A DNA stretch of 64,000 nt from Kitasatospora sp. NBC_00374 (GTDB lineage Bacteria > Actinomycetota > Actinomycetes > Streptomycetales > Streptomycetaceae), in contig NZ_CP107964.1 of assembly GCF_041434935.1 (NCBI RefSeq), positions 7,113,001 through 7,177,000 on the forward strand, in the 5' to 3' direction. Each line of letters starts with the position of its first letter. Position 1 is the first letter of the stretch. This document shows, piece after piece, positions 7,347-15,924 of this stretch. Position numbers and translations under genes: made by a program. Below the pieces are notes generated by a model. That model did no database searches, was not told the DNA's origin, and was given only the letters and a program-made list of their open reading frames with translations.

Positions 7347-8110
7347 GGATCTCCCCCGTCGAAGCGGCCGACGAGCTCGCCGACCACCGGGCCCGGCCCG
7401 CGGAGCAGCCCCCGGCCCGTCCCGGCGCACTGCTCACCGCGACCGGCCTGGTCAAGAACTACGGCCCGACCAGCGCGCTGGACGGCGCCTCGCTCGCCCT
7501 CATGCCGGGCGAGCTGCTCGCCGTGATGGGCGCCTCCGGCTCCGGCAAGTCCACCCTGCTGCAGTCCCTGGCCGGAATCGTCCGGCCGGACGCCGGGACC
7601 GTGACCTACCGCGGGCAGGATCTGGCCGACCTCTCGGACTCCCGGCGGAGCGCGCTGCGCCGTACCGACTTCGGCTTCCTGTTCCAGTTCGGACAGCTCG
7701 TCCCCGAGCTGTCCTGCCTGGAGAACGTCGCGCTGCCGCTGCGGCTGAACGGCATGCGCCGCCGGGCCGCCGAGGCCCATGCCCGCACCTGGCTCGACCA
7801 GTTGGAGGTCGGCGACACCGCCGGCCAGCGACCCGGTGAGATATCCGGCGGCCAGGGGCAGCGGGTGGCGGTCGCCCGGGCGCTGGTCACCGGCCCGCGG
7901 GTGGTCTTCGCCGACGAGCCGACCGGCGCGCTGGACTCGCTCAACGGCGAGCGCGTGCTGCGACTGCTGCGGGCCGCCGTCAAGGAGTCCGGCGCCGCCG
8001 TGGTGCTGGTCACCCACGAGCCGCGGGTCGCCGCGTACACCGACCGCGAGGTCGTCATGCGCGACGGCCGCACCGACGACCGCGCCGACGGCCGAGGGGC
8101 CGGCCGGTGA
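7343..8110 (+). CDS. ABC transporter ATP-binding protein (MacB/LolD type)
   Basis: A 255-residue ATPase of the LolD/MacB class. It has Walker A GASGSGKS, a Q-loop in FGFLFQFGQLVPELS, signature SGGQGQR and Walker B VVFADEPTGALDS. The GTGALDS-type Walker B and the Q-loop wording are typical of subunits that pair with FtsX-like permeases in mechanotransmission systems, which export antimicrobial peptides or lipids or signal resistance. It is coupled to the PadR gene by a 4-base overlap and its stop overlaps the small membrane protein start. Confidence 0.92.
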   Translation: MRISPVEAADELADHRARPAEQPPARPGALLTATGLVKNYGPTSALDGASLALMPGELLAVMGASGSGKSTLLQSLAGIVRPDAGTVTYRGQDLADLSDSRRSALRRTDFGFLFQFGQLVPELSCLENVALPLRLNGMRRRAAEAHARTWLDQLEVGDTAGQRPGEISGGQGQRVAVARALVTGPRVVFADEPTGALDSLNGERVLRLLRAAVKESGAAVVLVTHEPRVAAYTDREVVMRDGRTDDRADGRGAGR

Positions 8111-8352
8111 CCCGCCGAGCACCCGCCGGGGCCCGGCCCGCCTCGGCCGCGCCCGTCCTCGGCCTCGCCGCGGTCACGGTGCTGCTCGCCACCGTCTCCT
8201 GGGCGGGTGGGCCCGCCCCCGACGACCGGACCGCCGGGCCGATGGACGACGGCCGACGGCTGGTCCGCGTCCTGTGGACCGTCTCCACCGCACCCGACCA
8301 CGCCGCCCGTCTCGTCACCGGCGGCCCCCGATCCCCGGAGAGGGCACCGTGA
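8107..8352 (+). CDS. Small single-pass membrane protein of the ABC operon
   Basis: An 81-residue protein with one hydrophobic segment at about residues 16-34 (VLGLAAVTVLLATVSWAGG), then a polar tail rich in Asp/Arg. I recognise no family. Its GTG at 8107 overlaps the ATPase stop and its TGA overlaps the permease GTG at 8349, so it is coupled on both sides and is probably a real gene. It could be an accessory subunit of the ABC system. The alternative is an open frame that bridges a long permease leader. Confidence 0.5.
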   Translation: MTRRAPAGARPASAAPVLGLAAVTVLLATVSWAGGPAPDDRTAGPMDDGRRLVRVLWTVSTAPDHAARLVTGGPRSPERAP

Positions 8353-10742
8353 ACCAGCCCGCCCCGCCCACCGCCGACCGGCCGACCCCGACCGTACGGC
8401 TGCAGACCGTACGGCTGCGCCGCCTGGGCCAGGTCGGCATCGGTCTGCGACTCGCCTTCACCGGCGGCCGGAACAGCCTGGCCCGCACCCTGCTGACCGC
8501 CGTCGGCGTCGGGCTCGGGGTCGCCACACTGCTCTTCGCGTCCTCGTTCCAGACCATGAAGCACCACCGTGACGACCGGATCCACGCCCTGGTCGACACC
8601 ATGCACGCCGACGACGGTCTCGCCCCCGGCCCCGGCACCCTGCTGCTGATGGACGCCTCCACCGCCTACCACGGCTCCGAGGTGCGCGGCCGGATCATGC
8701 AGCCGGAGGGGCCGCAGGCGCCGCTGCCACCCGGCCTGACCGGCTATCCGAAGCCCGGCGAGATGGCCGTCTCGCCGGCGCTGGCGAAACTGCTCGACTC
8801 GGCCGACGGACGGCTGCTGAAGCAGCGCCTCGACCACCCGGTCGGCGGCCGGATCGCCGACAGCGGCCTGGTCGGCCCCGGCGACCTCACCTTCATCCTC
8901 GGTGCCGAGGACCTGAGCCCCGACCGCGGCGCGATGCGGATCGAGTCCTTCGGCGACTCCTATCCGCCCCGGCAGCTGGAGCCCGAGCTGGTCCTGCTCA
9001 GCGTGACCGGCATCGTGGTGCTGCTCACCCCGGTCGCGGTGTTCGTCGCCGCGGCGACCCGGTTCGGCGGGGAGGCCCGCGACCGCAGGCTGGCCGCGCT
9101 GCGGCTGGTCGGCGCGGACCGGTCGATGACCGCCCGGATCGCGGCGGGGGAGGCGCTGGCCGGGGCGCTGACCGGGCTGGCGGTCGGCTGGCTGCTGTTC
9201 GGGGTGGCCGGGCGGCTCGCCGAGTCGGTGACCATCGAGGGCCTCAGCGTCTTCGCGGCCGACATCGACCCGGACCCGCTGCTGGCCGCCGCCGTGATGG
9301 CGGCCGTGCCGGCGCTCGCGGTCGCGGCCGCGCTGCTCGCGATGCGCGGGATCGTCGCGGAGCCGCTCGGCGTGGTGCGCGGCAGCGACCGGACCCGCCG
9401 CAGGCTGTGGTGGCGGCTGGCCCTGCCCGCCACCGGGGGCCTGCTGCTCTCCCAGACGCCACGGGGGGTCGACCTCGGCGTCGAGCCGCTCGACCTGGCG
9501 ATCGTGGTGGCCGGGCTGGTCCTGCTGCTCACCGGCATCGCCGCCCTGCTGCCGGCCCTGCTCGACCTGACCGTCCGTGACCTCTCCTTCGGTCCGCCCT
9601 CCCTTCAGCTGGCCCTCGGCCGTCTGCGGCTCAGCGGCGGCGGCGCCGCCCGCGCCACGGCCGGCACGCTGGTCGCGGTCGCCGGCGCCGTCGTCCTGCA
9701 GACCCTGTTCGGCGCGATCGCCGACCAGCACAGCTCCCGCGGCCCGCACGCGGGCGGGAGCACCGGCGTCGTGGGGGTCCAGGCCCGGGCCAGGTTCGCG
9801 GGGGCCGGCGGATCCGCCGCGGAGCTGGCCGCCCGGCTGCGGGCCGGGGACGGGGCGCGGTCGGCCGTCGGCTACGTCCCGATCTACCTGCACGGCGCCC
9901 ACCGGGACCCGAACCGGACGTCCCTCGCGCTGGTCGGTGCCTGCGCCGACCTCAAGGAGCTGGCCGACCTGCCCTCCTGCGCCGACGGCGACGGCTTCCA
10001 GGTCACGGGGACGGGCTCGGCCGGCGCCGCCGGGGCAGGCCCGCAGCCCGGCGCCGAGGTCACGGCCGACCTGGCCGGCGCGGCAGCGCCGGCCTGGCGG
10101 CTCCCGGCGACGCTGCCGTCCGTGCCGGGGCGTTCCCGCGCGCTCCCCGCCGACCCGGCCGGGGTCCTGCTGGTCACCCCCGCCGCCGTTCCGGCCGGCG
10201 TCCTGACCGGCCAGGACGCCCAGGTCGACGTGGAGCTCGACACCGCGGTGCCGGACGCCCGGGAGGTCCTGCGCACCGCCGTCCACCGGATCGACCCCCG
10301 GGCCCGGCTGTTCCTCCCCGACGAGCAGGTCTTCGCGCCGGACCGCGCCTTCAACAGCGTCCGCCGGGCGCTCACCGCCGCGGTGGTGGCCACCCTGCTG
10401 CTGATCTCGCTGAGCATGCTGGTGAGCCTGCTGGAGCAGCTGCGCGAGCGCCGGCGGGCGCTGGCCTGCCTGCTGGCCCTCGGTACGCCGCGGCGCACCC
10501 TCGGCCTGTCGCTGCTGTGGCAGAGCGCGCTGCCGATGGGGCTCGGCCTGGTCCTGGCGGTCGGCATCGGCACCGGGGTCGGCCGCCTGCTGCTCCAGCT
10601 GGCCGGTCTGCCGCAGCAGGTCGCCTGGGAAGGGGGCCTCGCCATGGCGGGCGCCGCGGCGGCCGGGATCCTAGGCGTCACCGCGCTCACCCTCCCGGTG
10701 CTCTGGCGGACCACCGGAACGGGCGCCCTGCGGCACGAGTAG
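8349..10742 (+). CDS. FtsX-like ABC transporter permease
   Basis: A 797-residue protein with the duplicated FtsX layout. A first membrane segment near residue 35 precedes a periplasmic region. A first three-helix FtsX block lies at about 215-335, followed by further helices at about 350-410. A second extracytoplasmic region spans about 450-665, and a final FtsX block covers about 675-790. It forms the permease of the MacB-type system with the ATPase at 7343. The GTG at 8349 sits in a GTGA overlap with the preceding stop. The long extracellular parts suggest peptide or lipid sensing or export. Substrate unknown. Confidence 0.88.
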   Translation: MNQPAPPTADRPTPTVRLQTVRLRRLGQVGIGLRLAFTGGRNSLARTLLTAVGVGLGVATLLFASSFQTMKHHRDDRIHALVDTMHADDGLAPGPGTLLLMDASTAYHGSEVRGRIMQPEGPQAPLPPGLTGYPKPGEMAVSPALAKLLDSADGRLLKQRLDHPVGGRIADSGLVGPGDLTFILGAEDLSPDRGAMRIESFGDSYPPRQLEPELVLLSVTGIVVLLTPVAVFVAAATRFGGEARDRRLAALRLVGADRSMTARIAAGEALAGALTGLAVGWLLFGVAGRLAESVTIEGLSVFAADIDPDPLLAAAVMAAVPALAVAAALLAMRGIVAEPLGVVRGSDRTRRRLWWRLALPATGGLLLSQTPRGVDLGVEPLDLAIVVAGLVLLLTGIAALLPALLDLTVRDLSFGPPSLQLALGRLRLSGGGAARATAGTLVAVAGAVVLQTLFGAIADQHSSRGPHAGGSTGVVGVQARARFAGAGGSAAELAARLRAGDGARSAVGYVPIYLHGAHRDPNRTSLALVGACADLKELADLPSCADGDGFQVTGTGSAGAAGAGPQPGAEVTADLAGAAAPAWRLPATLPSVPGRSRALPADPAGVLLVTPAAVPAGVLTGQDAQVDVELDTAVPDAREVLRTAVHRIDPRARLFLPDEQVFAPDRAFNSVRRALTAAVVATLLLISLSMLVSLLEQLRERRRALACLLALGTPRRTLGLSLLWQSALPMGLGLVLAVGIGTGVGRLLLQLAGLPQQVAWEGGLAMAGAAAAGILGVTALTLPVLWRTTGTGALRHE

Positions 10743-10832
10743 CACCACCCCCGGGCCCGGTCCGGGCCCCGTCCGAGCCCCGTCCGATCGGCTCGACGGG
10801 CGCCCGGCCGCCGTGGTTCGTACGCTCGACCC

Positions 10833-11939
10833 ATGTCCGATGCGCACGCGGCCCGACGAGAACGTCTCCGGGAGTACTGCAGTGCCTCCGGGGCCGACGC
10901 GGTGCTGGTCACCAGGGCCGCCAACGTCCGTTACCTGACCGGCTGCCCGCCCTGCGGGGCGAGCGTGCTGCTCACCCGGGAACGGGTGCTGCTGGCCGTC
11001 CCGGAGGACCTCCCCCCGGACGACACCGGCGAGCACCTGATGCCCGAGGACGTCGCCCGGCTGCCCGTCCCGCCGCTGGCCGACACGGCTCCGGCCCTGG
11101 CCGAGGCCGCCGTCCGGCTCAGGGTCGCCGACCTGGCGGTGGAGGAGCACGACCTCACGGTCAGCCGCCACCGCGCGGTGGCCGGGGCGGCGGCCGGGGT
11201 CCGGCTGCTGGACCTCGACCAGGCGGTCGAGCGGCTGCGGGTGGTGAAGGACGAGCACGAGATCGCCGACCTGCGGATCGCGGCCGAGATCGCCGACCAG
11301 GCGCTCGGCGAGCTGCTGGAGTCGATCCTGGTCGGCCGGACGGAGCGGCACCTGGCGATGGAACTGGAGCGCCGCATGATCGACCACGGCGCGGACCGGG
11401 CCTCCTTCCCGGTCTCGGTCGGCACCGGCGCCCACTCGGGCCTGGAGAAGCACCAGCCGACCGACCGCCGGGTCGAGGAGGGCGACTTCCTCACCGTGGT
11501 GCTCGGCGCGCAGTACCGCGGCTACGGGGTCTCCACCGCGCGGACCTTCGTGATCGGCGCGGCTCCGGCGCCCTGGCAGGTGGAGCTGCACCGGCTGGTC
11601 TTCCACGCCCAGCGGGCCGGTCGTGAGGCGCTCGGGCCGGGGGTCCCGCAGCACGTGCCGGACGACGCGGCCCGTTCGATCCTCCAGGCGGCCGGTCACG
11701 CCGAGCGCTCCGTGCATCCGGTCGGACACGGAATCGGGCTGGAGATCCGGGAGGCGCCGCGCCTGGGCCCCGCCGACATGGGTAAACTGGACAATCGCGT
11801 GCCGGTCACCGTCGGTCCAGGAGTCCACCTCCCGGGCAAGGGCGGGGTCCGGATCGAGGACACGCTCGTGGTGCGCCCCCCTGAGGAGGGCGGGCCCGAG
11901 CTGCTCACCATAACGACCAAGGAGCTCCTCGCCCTGTAG
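10833..11939 (+). CDS. M24 (Xaa-Pro aminopeptidase-like) protein lacking metal ligands
   Basis: The 368-residue protein has a creatinase-type N-terminal domain (about 1-135) and a pita-bread M24 domain (about 140-360), as in PepP/PepQ genes found next to efp in actinobacteria. By motif alignment three of the five usual metal ligands are replaced. The DFG-type Asp is V223, the SDxTRT-type Asp is S234, and the TVEPG Glu is G328. The catalytic His before EAP is R306. H299 in VGHGIG and E342 in RIED remain. It is therefore probably not a metallo-aminopeptidase and may bind peptides or ribosomes without cleavage. It ends 77 bases before efp on the same strand. Confidence 0.85.
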   Translation: MSDAHAARRERLREYCSASGADAVLVTRAANVRYLTGCPPCGASVLLTRERVLLAVPEDLPPDDTGEHLMPEDVARLPVPPLADTAPALAEAAVRLRVADLAVEEHDLTVSRHRAVAGAAAGVRLLDLDQAVERLRVVKDEHEIADLRIAAEIADQALGELLESILVGRTERHLAMELERRMIDHGADRASFPVSVGTGAHSGLEKHQPTDRRVEEGDFLTVVLGAQYRGYGVSTARTFVIGAAPAPWQVELHRLVFHAQRAGREALGPGVPQHVPDDAARSILQAAGHAERSVHPVGHGIGLEIREAPRLGPADMGKLDNRVPVTVGPGVHLPGKGGVRIEDTLVVRPPEEGGPELLTITTKELLAL

Positions 11940-12016
11940 TCCGCGGCCCCGGCCCGGCGGCAGGTTGCGCATCCTTCTTGGTTCCTTGACAGCTATATCC
12001 AGGAGTTAGTGCGCCC

Positions 12017-12583
12017 GTGGCTTCCACGAACGATCTCAAGAACGGCATGGTCCTCAAGCTTGACGGCGGCAAGCTCTGGTCCGTCGTCGAGTTCCAGCAC
12101 GTCAAGCCCGGCAAGGGCCCGGCCTTCGTGCGCACCAAGCTGAAGGAGGTCCTGACCGGCAAGGTCGTCGACAAGACCTTCAACGCGGGCACCAAGGTCG
12201 AGACCGCCAACGTCGACAAGCGCGGCATGCAGTTCTCCTACAAGGACGGCGAGCAGTTCGTGTTCATGGACACGGACACCTACGACCAGCTGTTCATCAG
12301 CCCCGACGTCGTCGGCGACGCGTCCAAGTACCTGCTGGAGGGCTTCGAGGCCCTGGTCGCCGTCTACGAGGGCGCCCCCCTGTACATCGAGCTGCCGGCC
12401 TCGGTCGAGCTGCTGATCGACCACACCGAGCCGGGCGTCCAGGGCGACCGCTCCACCGGTGGCTCCAAGCCGGCCACCCTGGAGACCGGTGCCGAGATCC
12501 AGGTCCCGCTGTTCATCGTCACCGGTGAGAAGATCAAGGTCGACACCCGCGACGGCAGCTACCTCGGCCGGGTGAACAAGTAA
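12017..12583 (+). CDS. efp: Elongation factor P
   Basis: A 188-residue EF-P with the three beta-barrel domains and the C-terminal [17 protein letters not shown] motif. It binds ribosomes stalled at polyproline and stimulates peptide bond formation. The tip loop is VKPGKGPAF; the Lys (K33) followed by Gly-Pro matches the actinobacterial type thought to work without lysine modification, and no epmA-like gene is nearby. The GTG at 12017 has AGGAG at 12001-12005. nusB starts two bases after the stop. Confidence 0.97.
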   Translation: MASTNDLKNGMVLKLDGGKLWSVVEFQHVKPGKGPAFVRTKLKEVLTGKVVDKTFNAGTKVETANVDKRGMQFSYKDGEQFVFMDTDTYDQLFISPDVVGDASKYLLEGFEALVAVYEGAPLYIELPASVELLIDHTEPGVQGDRSTGGSKPATLETGAEIQVPLFIVTGEKIKVDTRDGSYLGRVNK

Positions 12584-12585
12584 CC

Positions 12586-13026
12586 GTGGCGGCTGCACGC
12601 AGCAAGGCCCGCACCAGGGCTTTCCAGATCCTGTTCGAGGCGGATCACCGCGGTGTCTCCCCGGAGCAGGTGCTCGCCGACTGGGTGGCCCGCGCACGCG
12701 AGCCCAAGCCGGACGAGGGCATCCCGCAGGTCGCCGAGTACACCATGCAGTTGGTCGAGGGCTACACGCAGTACGCCCGCCGGATCGACGAGCTGATCGC
12801 GACCTACGCCGTCGGCTGGACGATCGACCGGATGCCGGTCGCGGACCGCAACGTCCTGCGGCTCGGCACCTACGAGCTGATCTGGGAGGACGGTGTCCCG
12901 GACGCGGTCGTGGTCGACGAGGCCGTCGAGATCGCCAAGGAATACTCCACGGACGAGTCGCCCGCCTTCGTGAACGGCCTGCTGGCCCGCTTCATGGAGC
13001 TGAAGCCGACCATCCGTCGGGACTGA
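12586..13026 (+). CDS. nusB: Transcription antitermination factor NusB
   Basis: A 146-residue all-helical NusB protein (ARTRAFQILFEADHRG at the start, VVVDEAVEIAKEYSTDESPAFVNG-type C-terminal region). With NusE (S10) it binds boxA RNA and supports antitermination of rRNA transcription. It follows efp by two bases, in the conserved efp–nusB pair, and is closed by the strong hairpin at 13034-13075. Confidence 0.97.
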   Translation: MAAARSKARTRAFQILFEADHRGVSPEQVLADWVARAREPKPDEGIPQVAEYTMQLVEGYTQYARRIDELIATYAVGWTIDRMPVADRNVLRLGTYELIWEDGVPDAVVVDEAVEIAKEYSTDESPAFVNGLLARFMELKPTIRRD

Positions 13027-13033
13027 CGTCCCG

Positions 13034-13075
13034 CGCGTGAAGGCCGCCGGACCCAGGTCCGGCGGCCTTCACGCG
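13034..13075 (+). terminator. nusB terminator, 20-bp perfect stem
   Basis: A perfect 20-base inverted repeat with only two bases at the centre (effectively a 4-base loop) starts eight bases after the nusB stop. There is no U-tract. It is the strongest hairpin in this half of the window. Confidence 0.85.
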
Positions 13076-13162
13076 TTGCTGGCCCGGGTACGGGGCCGCG
13101 GCGTAGGCTACTCATCAGTAATGAGGAGTCGGGCAGGACCGTCGCAGCGAAGGACAGCACCC

Positions 13163-13990
13163 ATGACCACCGCGGTACGCAGCGAGTTCGACCGGGGCAT
13201 CGCCCTGACCCCCCAGGCCGACGGGCCGGGCCGGTACGCGGCCGAGCTGGACGCCGGCTGGCAGATCGGCGGCGGGATCAACGGCGGCCTGCTGCTCGCG
13301 GTCGCGGGCCACGCGCTGTCGCTGCGGCACGGGGAGCACCCCGACCCGGTGTCGATCAGCGGGTACTACCTGTCCGCCGCCAGACCCGGCCCGGCGAGCG
13401 TGGCCACCGAGCTGGTCCGGCAGGGCCGTTCGCTGTCCACCGGCACCGCCTCGCTGACCCAGGACGGCGAGGAGCGGCTGCGGGTGCTGGCCACCTACGG
13501 CGACCTGGCCGCGCACACCGGCGAGGTCCGCACCAGCGCACGGCCGCCGGTCATGCCCCCGCCCGAGGACTGCATCGGCGTCGAGCACGCGCCGAAGGAG
13601 CTGATCGAGCAGGCCGCCCTGCTGGCCCGCTTCGACCTGCGGCTCGACCCGGCCACCATCGGCTGGGCGCTCGGCCGGCCCTCGGAGGAGGGCCGGATCC
13701 AGGGCTGGTTCAAGCTCGCCGACGGCCGCGAACCGGACCCGCTGCTGCTGCTCCTGGTGGCCGACGCGCTGCCGCCGGTCACCTTCGACCTCGGTATCCC
13801 CGGCTGGGCGCCGACCATCGAGCTCACCGTCCACCTGCGGGCGAAGCCGGCGCCGGGCTGGCTGCGGGTCAGCCACGCCACCCGCAACCTGGCCGGCGGC
13901 TACTTCGAGGAGGACGCCGAGGTCTGGGACTCGACGGGCCGCCTGGTCGCGCAGTCCCGCCAGCTGGCCCGGGCCCCGAGGGGGCGGTAG
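13163..13990 (+). CDS. Thioesterase-family (hot-dog fold, TesB-like) protein
   Basis: A 275-residue protein whose pattern fits the double hot-dog acyl-CoA thioesterase superfamily. An INGGLLLAVAGHAL helix starts the first hot-dog, then ISGYYLSAARPGPASVATELVRQGRS. The second repeat (about 150-270) ends in YFEEDAEVWDSTGRLVAQSRQLA. It would hydrolyse an acyl-CoA of unknown chain; the catalytic Asp/Gln/Thr set of TesB cannot be confirmed by eye. The ATG at 13163 was chosen because the upstream extension would run into the promoter region. It stands alone between the nusB terminator and an unknown gene. Confidence 0.8.
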   Translation: MTTAVRSEFDRGIALTPQADGPGRYAAELDAGWQIGGGINGGLLLAVAGHALSLRHGEHPDPVSISGYYLSAARPGPASVATELVRQGRSLSTGTASLTQDGEERLRVLATYGDLAAHTGEVRTSARPPVMPPPEDCIGVEHAPKELIEQAALLARFDLRLDPATIGWALGRPSEEGRIQGWFKLADGREPDPLLLLLVADALPPVTFDLGIPGWAPTIELTVHLRAKPAPGWLRVSHATRNLAGGYFEEDAEVWDSTGRLVAQSRQLARAPRGR

Positions 13991-14119
13991 CACGCGCGTT
14001 CGTCGCACTCGGTTACATTGCTGTGACACCCCGTACGTGTGCGGCGCGTGGGGGTGGGGAGGAAGAGGGGCAGCGGCGCACCCGGCCGCGCCCGTCGACC
14101 CCCCGCCCCAGGAGCCCCG

Positions 14120-14986
14120 ATGCCCCGCAACAGCCGCACCCCCCGGTCCTCCCGCTGCACCTCCGCCGGGGCGGGCGGCCGCAGGCCCGAGGAGGCCTTC
14201 GTCACCGGCATCCTGACCAGCCCCGAGGACTTCGAGCTGGCCCGGCCCTGGGGGCTGACCGAGGCCGCCGACCACGCCGGCTACCTGGTGGACACCGCCG
14301 CCCTGCTGACCGAGGCGCGCCGGGTCTTCGGCACCGTCCAGGCCCGGATGTTCCACCCGGGGGACTTCGCCGACTTCTGCCTGCTGCACGGGCTCGACCC
14401 GGCGGAGCAGACCGCCCGGGACCGCTACCTGGTCAACCCCCCGCTGCAGACCCAGCTGCTGCCCTACCAGGGTGAGGACCTGGTGGGCGACTTCCTCCCG
14501 CGCCTGGTGCGGGCCCGCGAGGGCGGGCTGACGCTGCGCCACGCCGACCTGCTGCTGGACGGCGGGCTGTGCGCCGCGCAGGAGCAGCTGCCGCCGCAGA
14601 TCCGGCAGGCGTACGAGCAGGGCTCCGAGATCTTCCGGCGGATGCTGGTGGGGGCCGGCGCCGGCACGTTCCAGTTCCACTGCGTGGTGGACGCGCCCGG
14701 CGGGCGGCTGCAGGCGGACGCCCGGATCCTGCGCTGGGAGGACGGCGTGGTGCGGATCAACGACGAGGACCTGGACCTGGTGTGCGCCGTACTCTGCGCG
14801 GGCCTGGCCCGGGAGCTGCCGGGGGCGGCGCTGCTGCACGGCTCGCAGGGCTCCGCGGGCTCCTGCGGCGAGTACCGGCAGGTCGCCTGGGCCTGGCAGA
14901 GCACCGGGTTCGGCTATGCGCCGGCGGCCGTCGAGCTGGACGGTGTGGAGGCCCGGCCGGGGTTCAGCCTCGGCTCGGTGTGCTGA
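14120..14986 (+). CDS. Hypothetical protein, actinobacterial
   Basis: A 288-residue soluble protein that I do not assign to a known family. The basic N-terminus (about 25 residues) is followed by an acidic, Leu-rich body. Residues about 195-245 (FQFHCVVDAPGGRLQADARILRW and IRWEDGVVRIND-like stretches) suggest a mixed beta region. No signal peptide or membrane helix is visible. AGGAG at 14110-14114 supports the ATG at 14120. It is convergent with bldD, with a 17-base hairpin between them. Confidence 0.7.
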   Translation: MPRNSRTPRSSRCTSAGAGGRRPEEAFVTGILTSPEDFELARPWGLTEAADHAGYLVDTAALLTEARRVFGTVQARMFHPGDFADFCLLHGLDPAEQTARDRYLVNPPLQTQLLPYQGEDLVGDFLPRLVRAREGGLTLRHADLLLDGGLCAAQEQLPPQIRQAYEQGSEIFRRMLVGAGAGTFQFHCVVDAPGGRLQADARILRWEDGVVRINDEDLDLVCAVLCAGLARELPGAALLHGSQGSAGSCGEYRQVAWAWQSTGFGYAPAAVELDGVEARPGFSLGSVC

Positions 14987-15018
14987 CAGCGCCGCCGGGC
15001 CTGGGCCCGGACAGCGCG

Positions 15019-15056
15019 ACGGCGGGGTGTGCGGCCGATGCCGCACGCCCCGCCGT
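15019..15056. terminator. Bidirectional terminator between hypothetical gene and bldD
   Basis: A 17-base stem with a single G-U wobble and the 4-base loop CGAT lies between two convergent genes. It is a strong GC-rich hairpin without a U-tract. Confidence 0.8.
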
Positions 15057-15080
15057 GACGTTTCTGCTGGCCGCTGGGCG

Positions 15081-15584
15081 TCAGCCCGCGTCCTCCTCGC
15101 GGACCGCGCGGCGGGCGTCGGGGTTGAGGACGCCCCAGCTGATCAGCTGCTCGGTGAGGATCGACGGCGACTGGTCGTAGATCACGGCGAGGGTGCGCAG
15201 GTCGTCCTGGCGGATCGAGAGCACCTTGCCGTTGTAGTCGCCGCGCTGGCTCTGGATGGTGGCCGCATAGCGCTGGAGCGGGCCGGCCTTCTCGGACGGC
15301 ACCTGAGTCAGTCTCTCCAGGTCGAGGACCAGGCGCGGCGGCGGCTCGGCCGCACCGCCCGGAGTCCCGCCGGGCAGCAGCTCCTGGACCGGGACGCCGT
15401 AGAACTCGGCCAGCTCGGCCAGGCGCTGCACCGTCACCGCGCGGTCGCCACGCTCGTACGAGCCGACGACGACTGCCTTCCAGCGACCCTGGGACTTCTC
15501 CTCGACGCCGTGCAGGGAGAGACCCTGCTGAGTGCGGATCGCCCGGAGCTTGGCCCCGAGTTGCTTCGCGTAGTCGCTGGACAT
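15081..15584 (-). CDS. bldD: Developmental master regulator BldD
   Basis: A 167-residue protein nearly identical in pattern to streptomycete BldD. The N-terminal XRE HTH (about 1-80) starts MSSDYAKQLGAKLRAIRTQQ. The C-terminal domain carries the cyclic-di-GMP motif R114-G-D116 with R125-Q-D-D128 at the S. coelicolor residue numbers. Tetrameric cyclic di-GMP holds two BldD monomers together, and the complex represses sporulation genes during vegetative growth. The ATG at 15584 matches the conserved N-terminus. It is divergent from the pyr operon, and a BldD-like half-site pair lies about 110-135 bases upstream, consistent with autoregulation. Confidence 0.97.
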   Translation of the reverse strand: MSSDYAKQLGAKLRAIRTQQGLSLHGVEEKSQGRWKAVVVGSYERGDRAVTVQRLAELAEFYGVPVQELLPGGTPGGAAEPPPRLVLDLERLTQVPSEKAGPLQRYAATIQSQRGDYNGKVLSIRQDDLRTLAVIYDQSPSILTEQLISWGVLNPDARRAVREEDAG

Positions 15585-15693
15585 AGATCTCCCCGGACGA
15601 GATTGCTTCGCGTTCAGTGGTGAGCCACGAGCGAGCGGGTGATGACCGCGGATCCGGCCGGCCGTACCGGTGGGTACGGAGGCGGTCTCGTAA

Positions 15694-15732
15694 CTCACTG
15701 TGAGGTTACGTAGAGTGAGGTAGTCGCGTCAA
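15694..15732 (-). promoter_or_regulatory. bldD promoter with BldD-type operator (CTCACT-N14-AGTGAG)
   Basis: CTCACT (15694-15699) and AGTGAG (15714-15719) are perfect inverted half-sites containing the AGTGA core recognised by BldD. On the minus strand a TTGACG -35 (15727-15732 as CGTCAA) lies just upstream, so a bound dimer would cover the promoter core. Negative autoregulation is known for S. coelicolor bldD; here it is inferred from sequence. Confidence 0.6.
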
Positions 15733-15820
15733 GCCGAATGGGGCAGTCGTGCGAATAGCTCCCGGCCGCTCCGTGAACCGCCGAGGTACGGCCGAACGGG
15801 CAAAGCGGAACCATCCGGTC

Positions 15821-15849
15821 CTGAACGCAGGTGGGCGCACTGCTACCAT
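15821..15849 (+). promoter_or_regulatory. Candidate pyr operon promoter
   Basis: CTGAAC (15821-15826), a 17-base spacer and TACCAT (15844-15849) make a reasonable HrdB-type promoter. The start point would be near 15856, giving a leader of about 82 bases that contains the PyrR-type hairpin. Confidence 0.5.
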
Positions 15850-15890
15850 GGGCGAGGCTTCCGCCACGGTCGGGAGTGCACTCCCAGGCA

Positions 15891-15924
15891 TCCTTTAAGG
15901 CCCGTCCAGTGAGGCGGGGAAGGA
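15891..15924 (+). promoter_or_regulatory. PyrR-binding RNA hairpin sequestering the pyrR ribosome binding site
   Basis: The leader reads CCTTTAAGGCCCG, then loop TCCAGTGAGG, then CGGGGAAGG. The stems CCCG/CGGG and CCTT/AAGG are separated by a purine-rich internal bulge. The loop and bulge match the PyrR-binding element of Bacillus (TCCAGAGAGG with flanking TTTAA). The 3' strand is part of the GGAAGGAGG ribosome binding site (15918-15926), 11 bases before the pyrR ATG. This fits PyrR-dependent translational repression, as shown in mycobacteria, rather than terminator-based attenuation. Confidence 0.75.

Noticed and set aside
11986-12016. TTGACA -35-like box before efp
   Set aside because: No acceptable -10 hexamer follows at 16-19 bases; the match is probably chance.
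15848-15898. A 16-codon leader ORF before pyrR that ends inside the PyrR hairpin
   Set aside because: Its ATG lies within the likely -10 box (TACCAT), upstream of the predicted transcript start, and it has no ribosome binding site.
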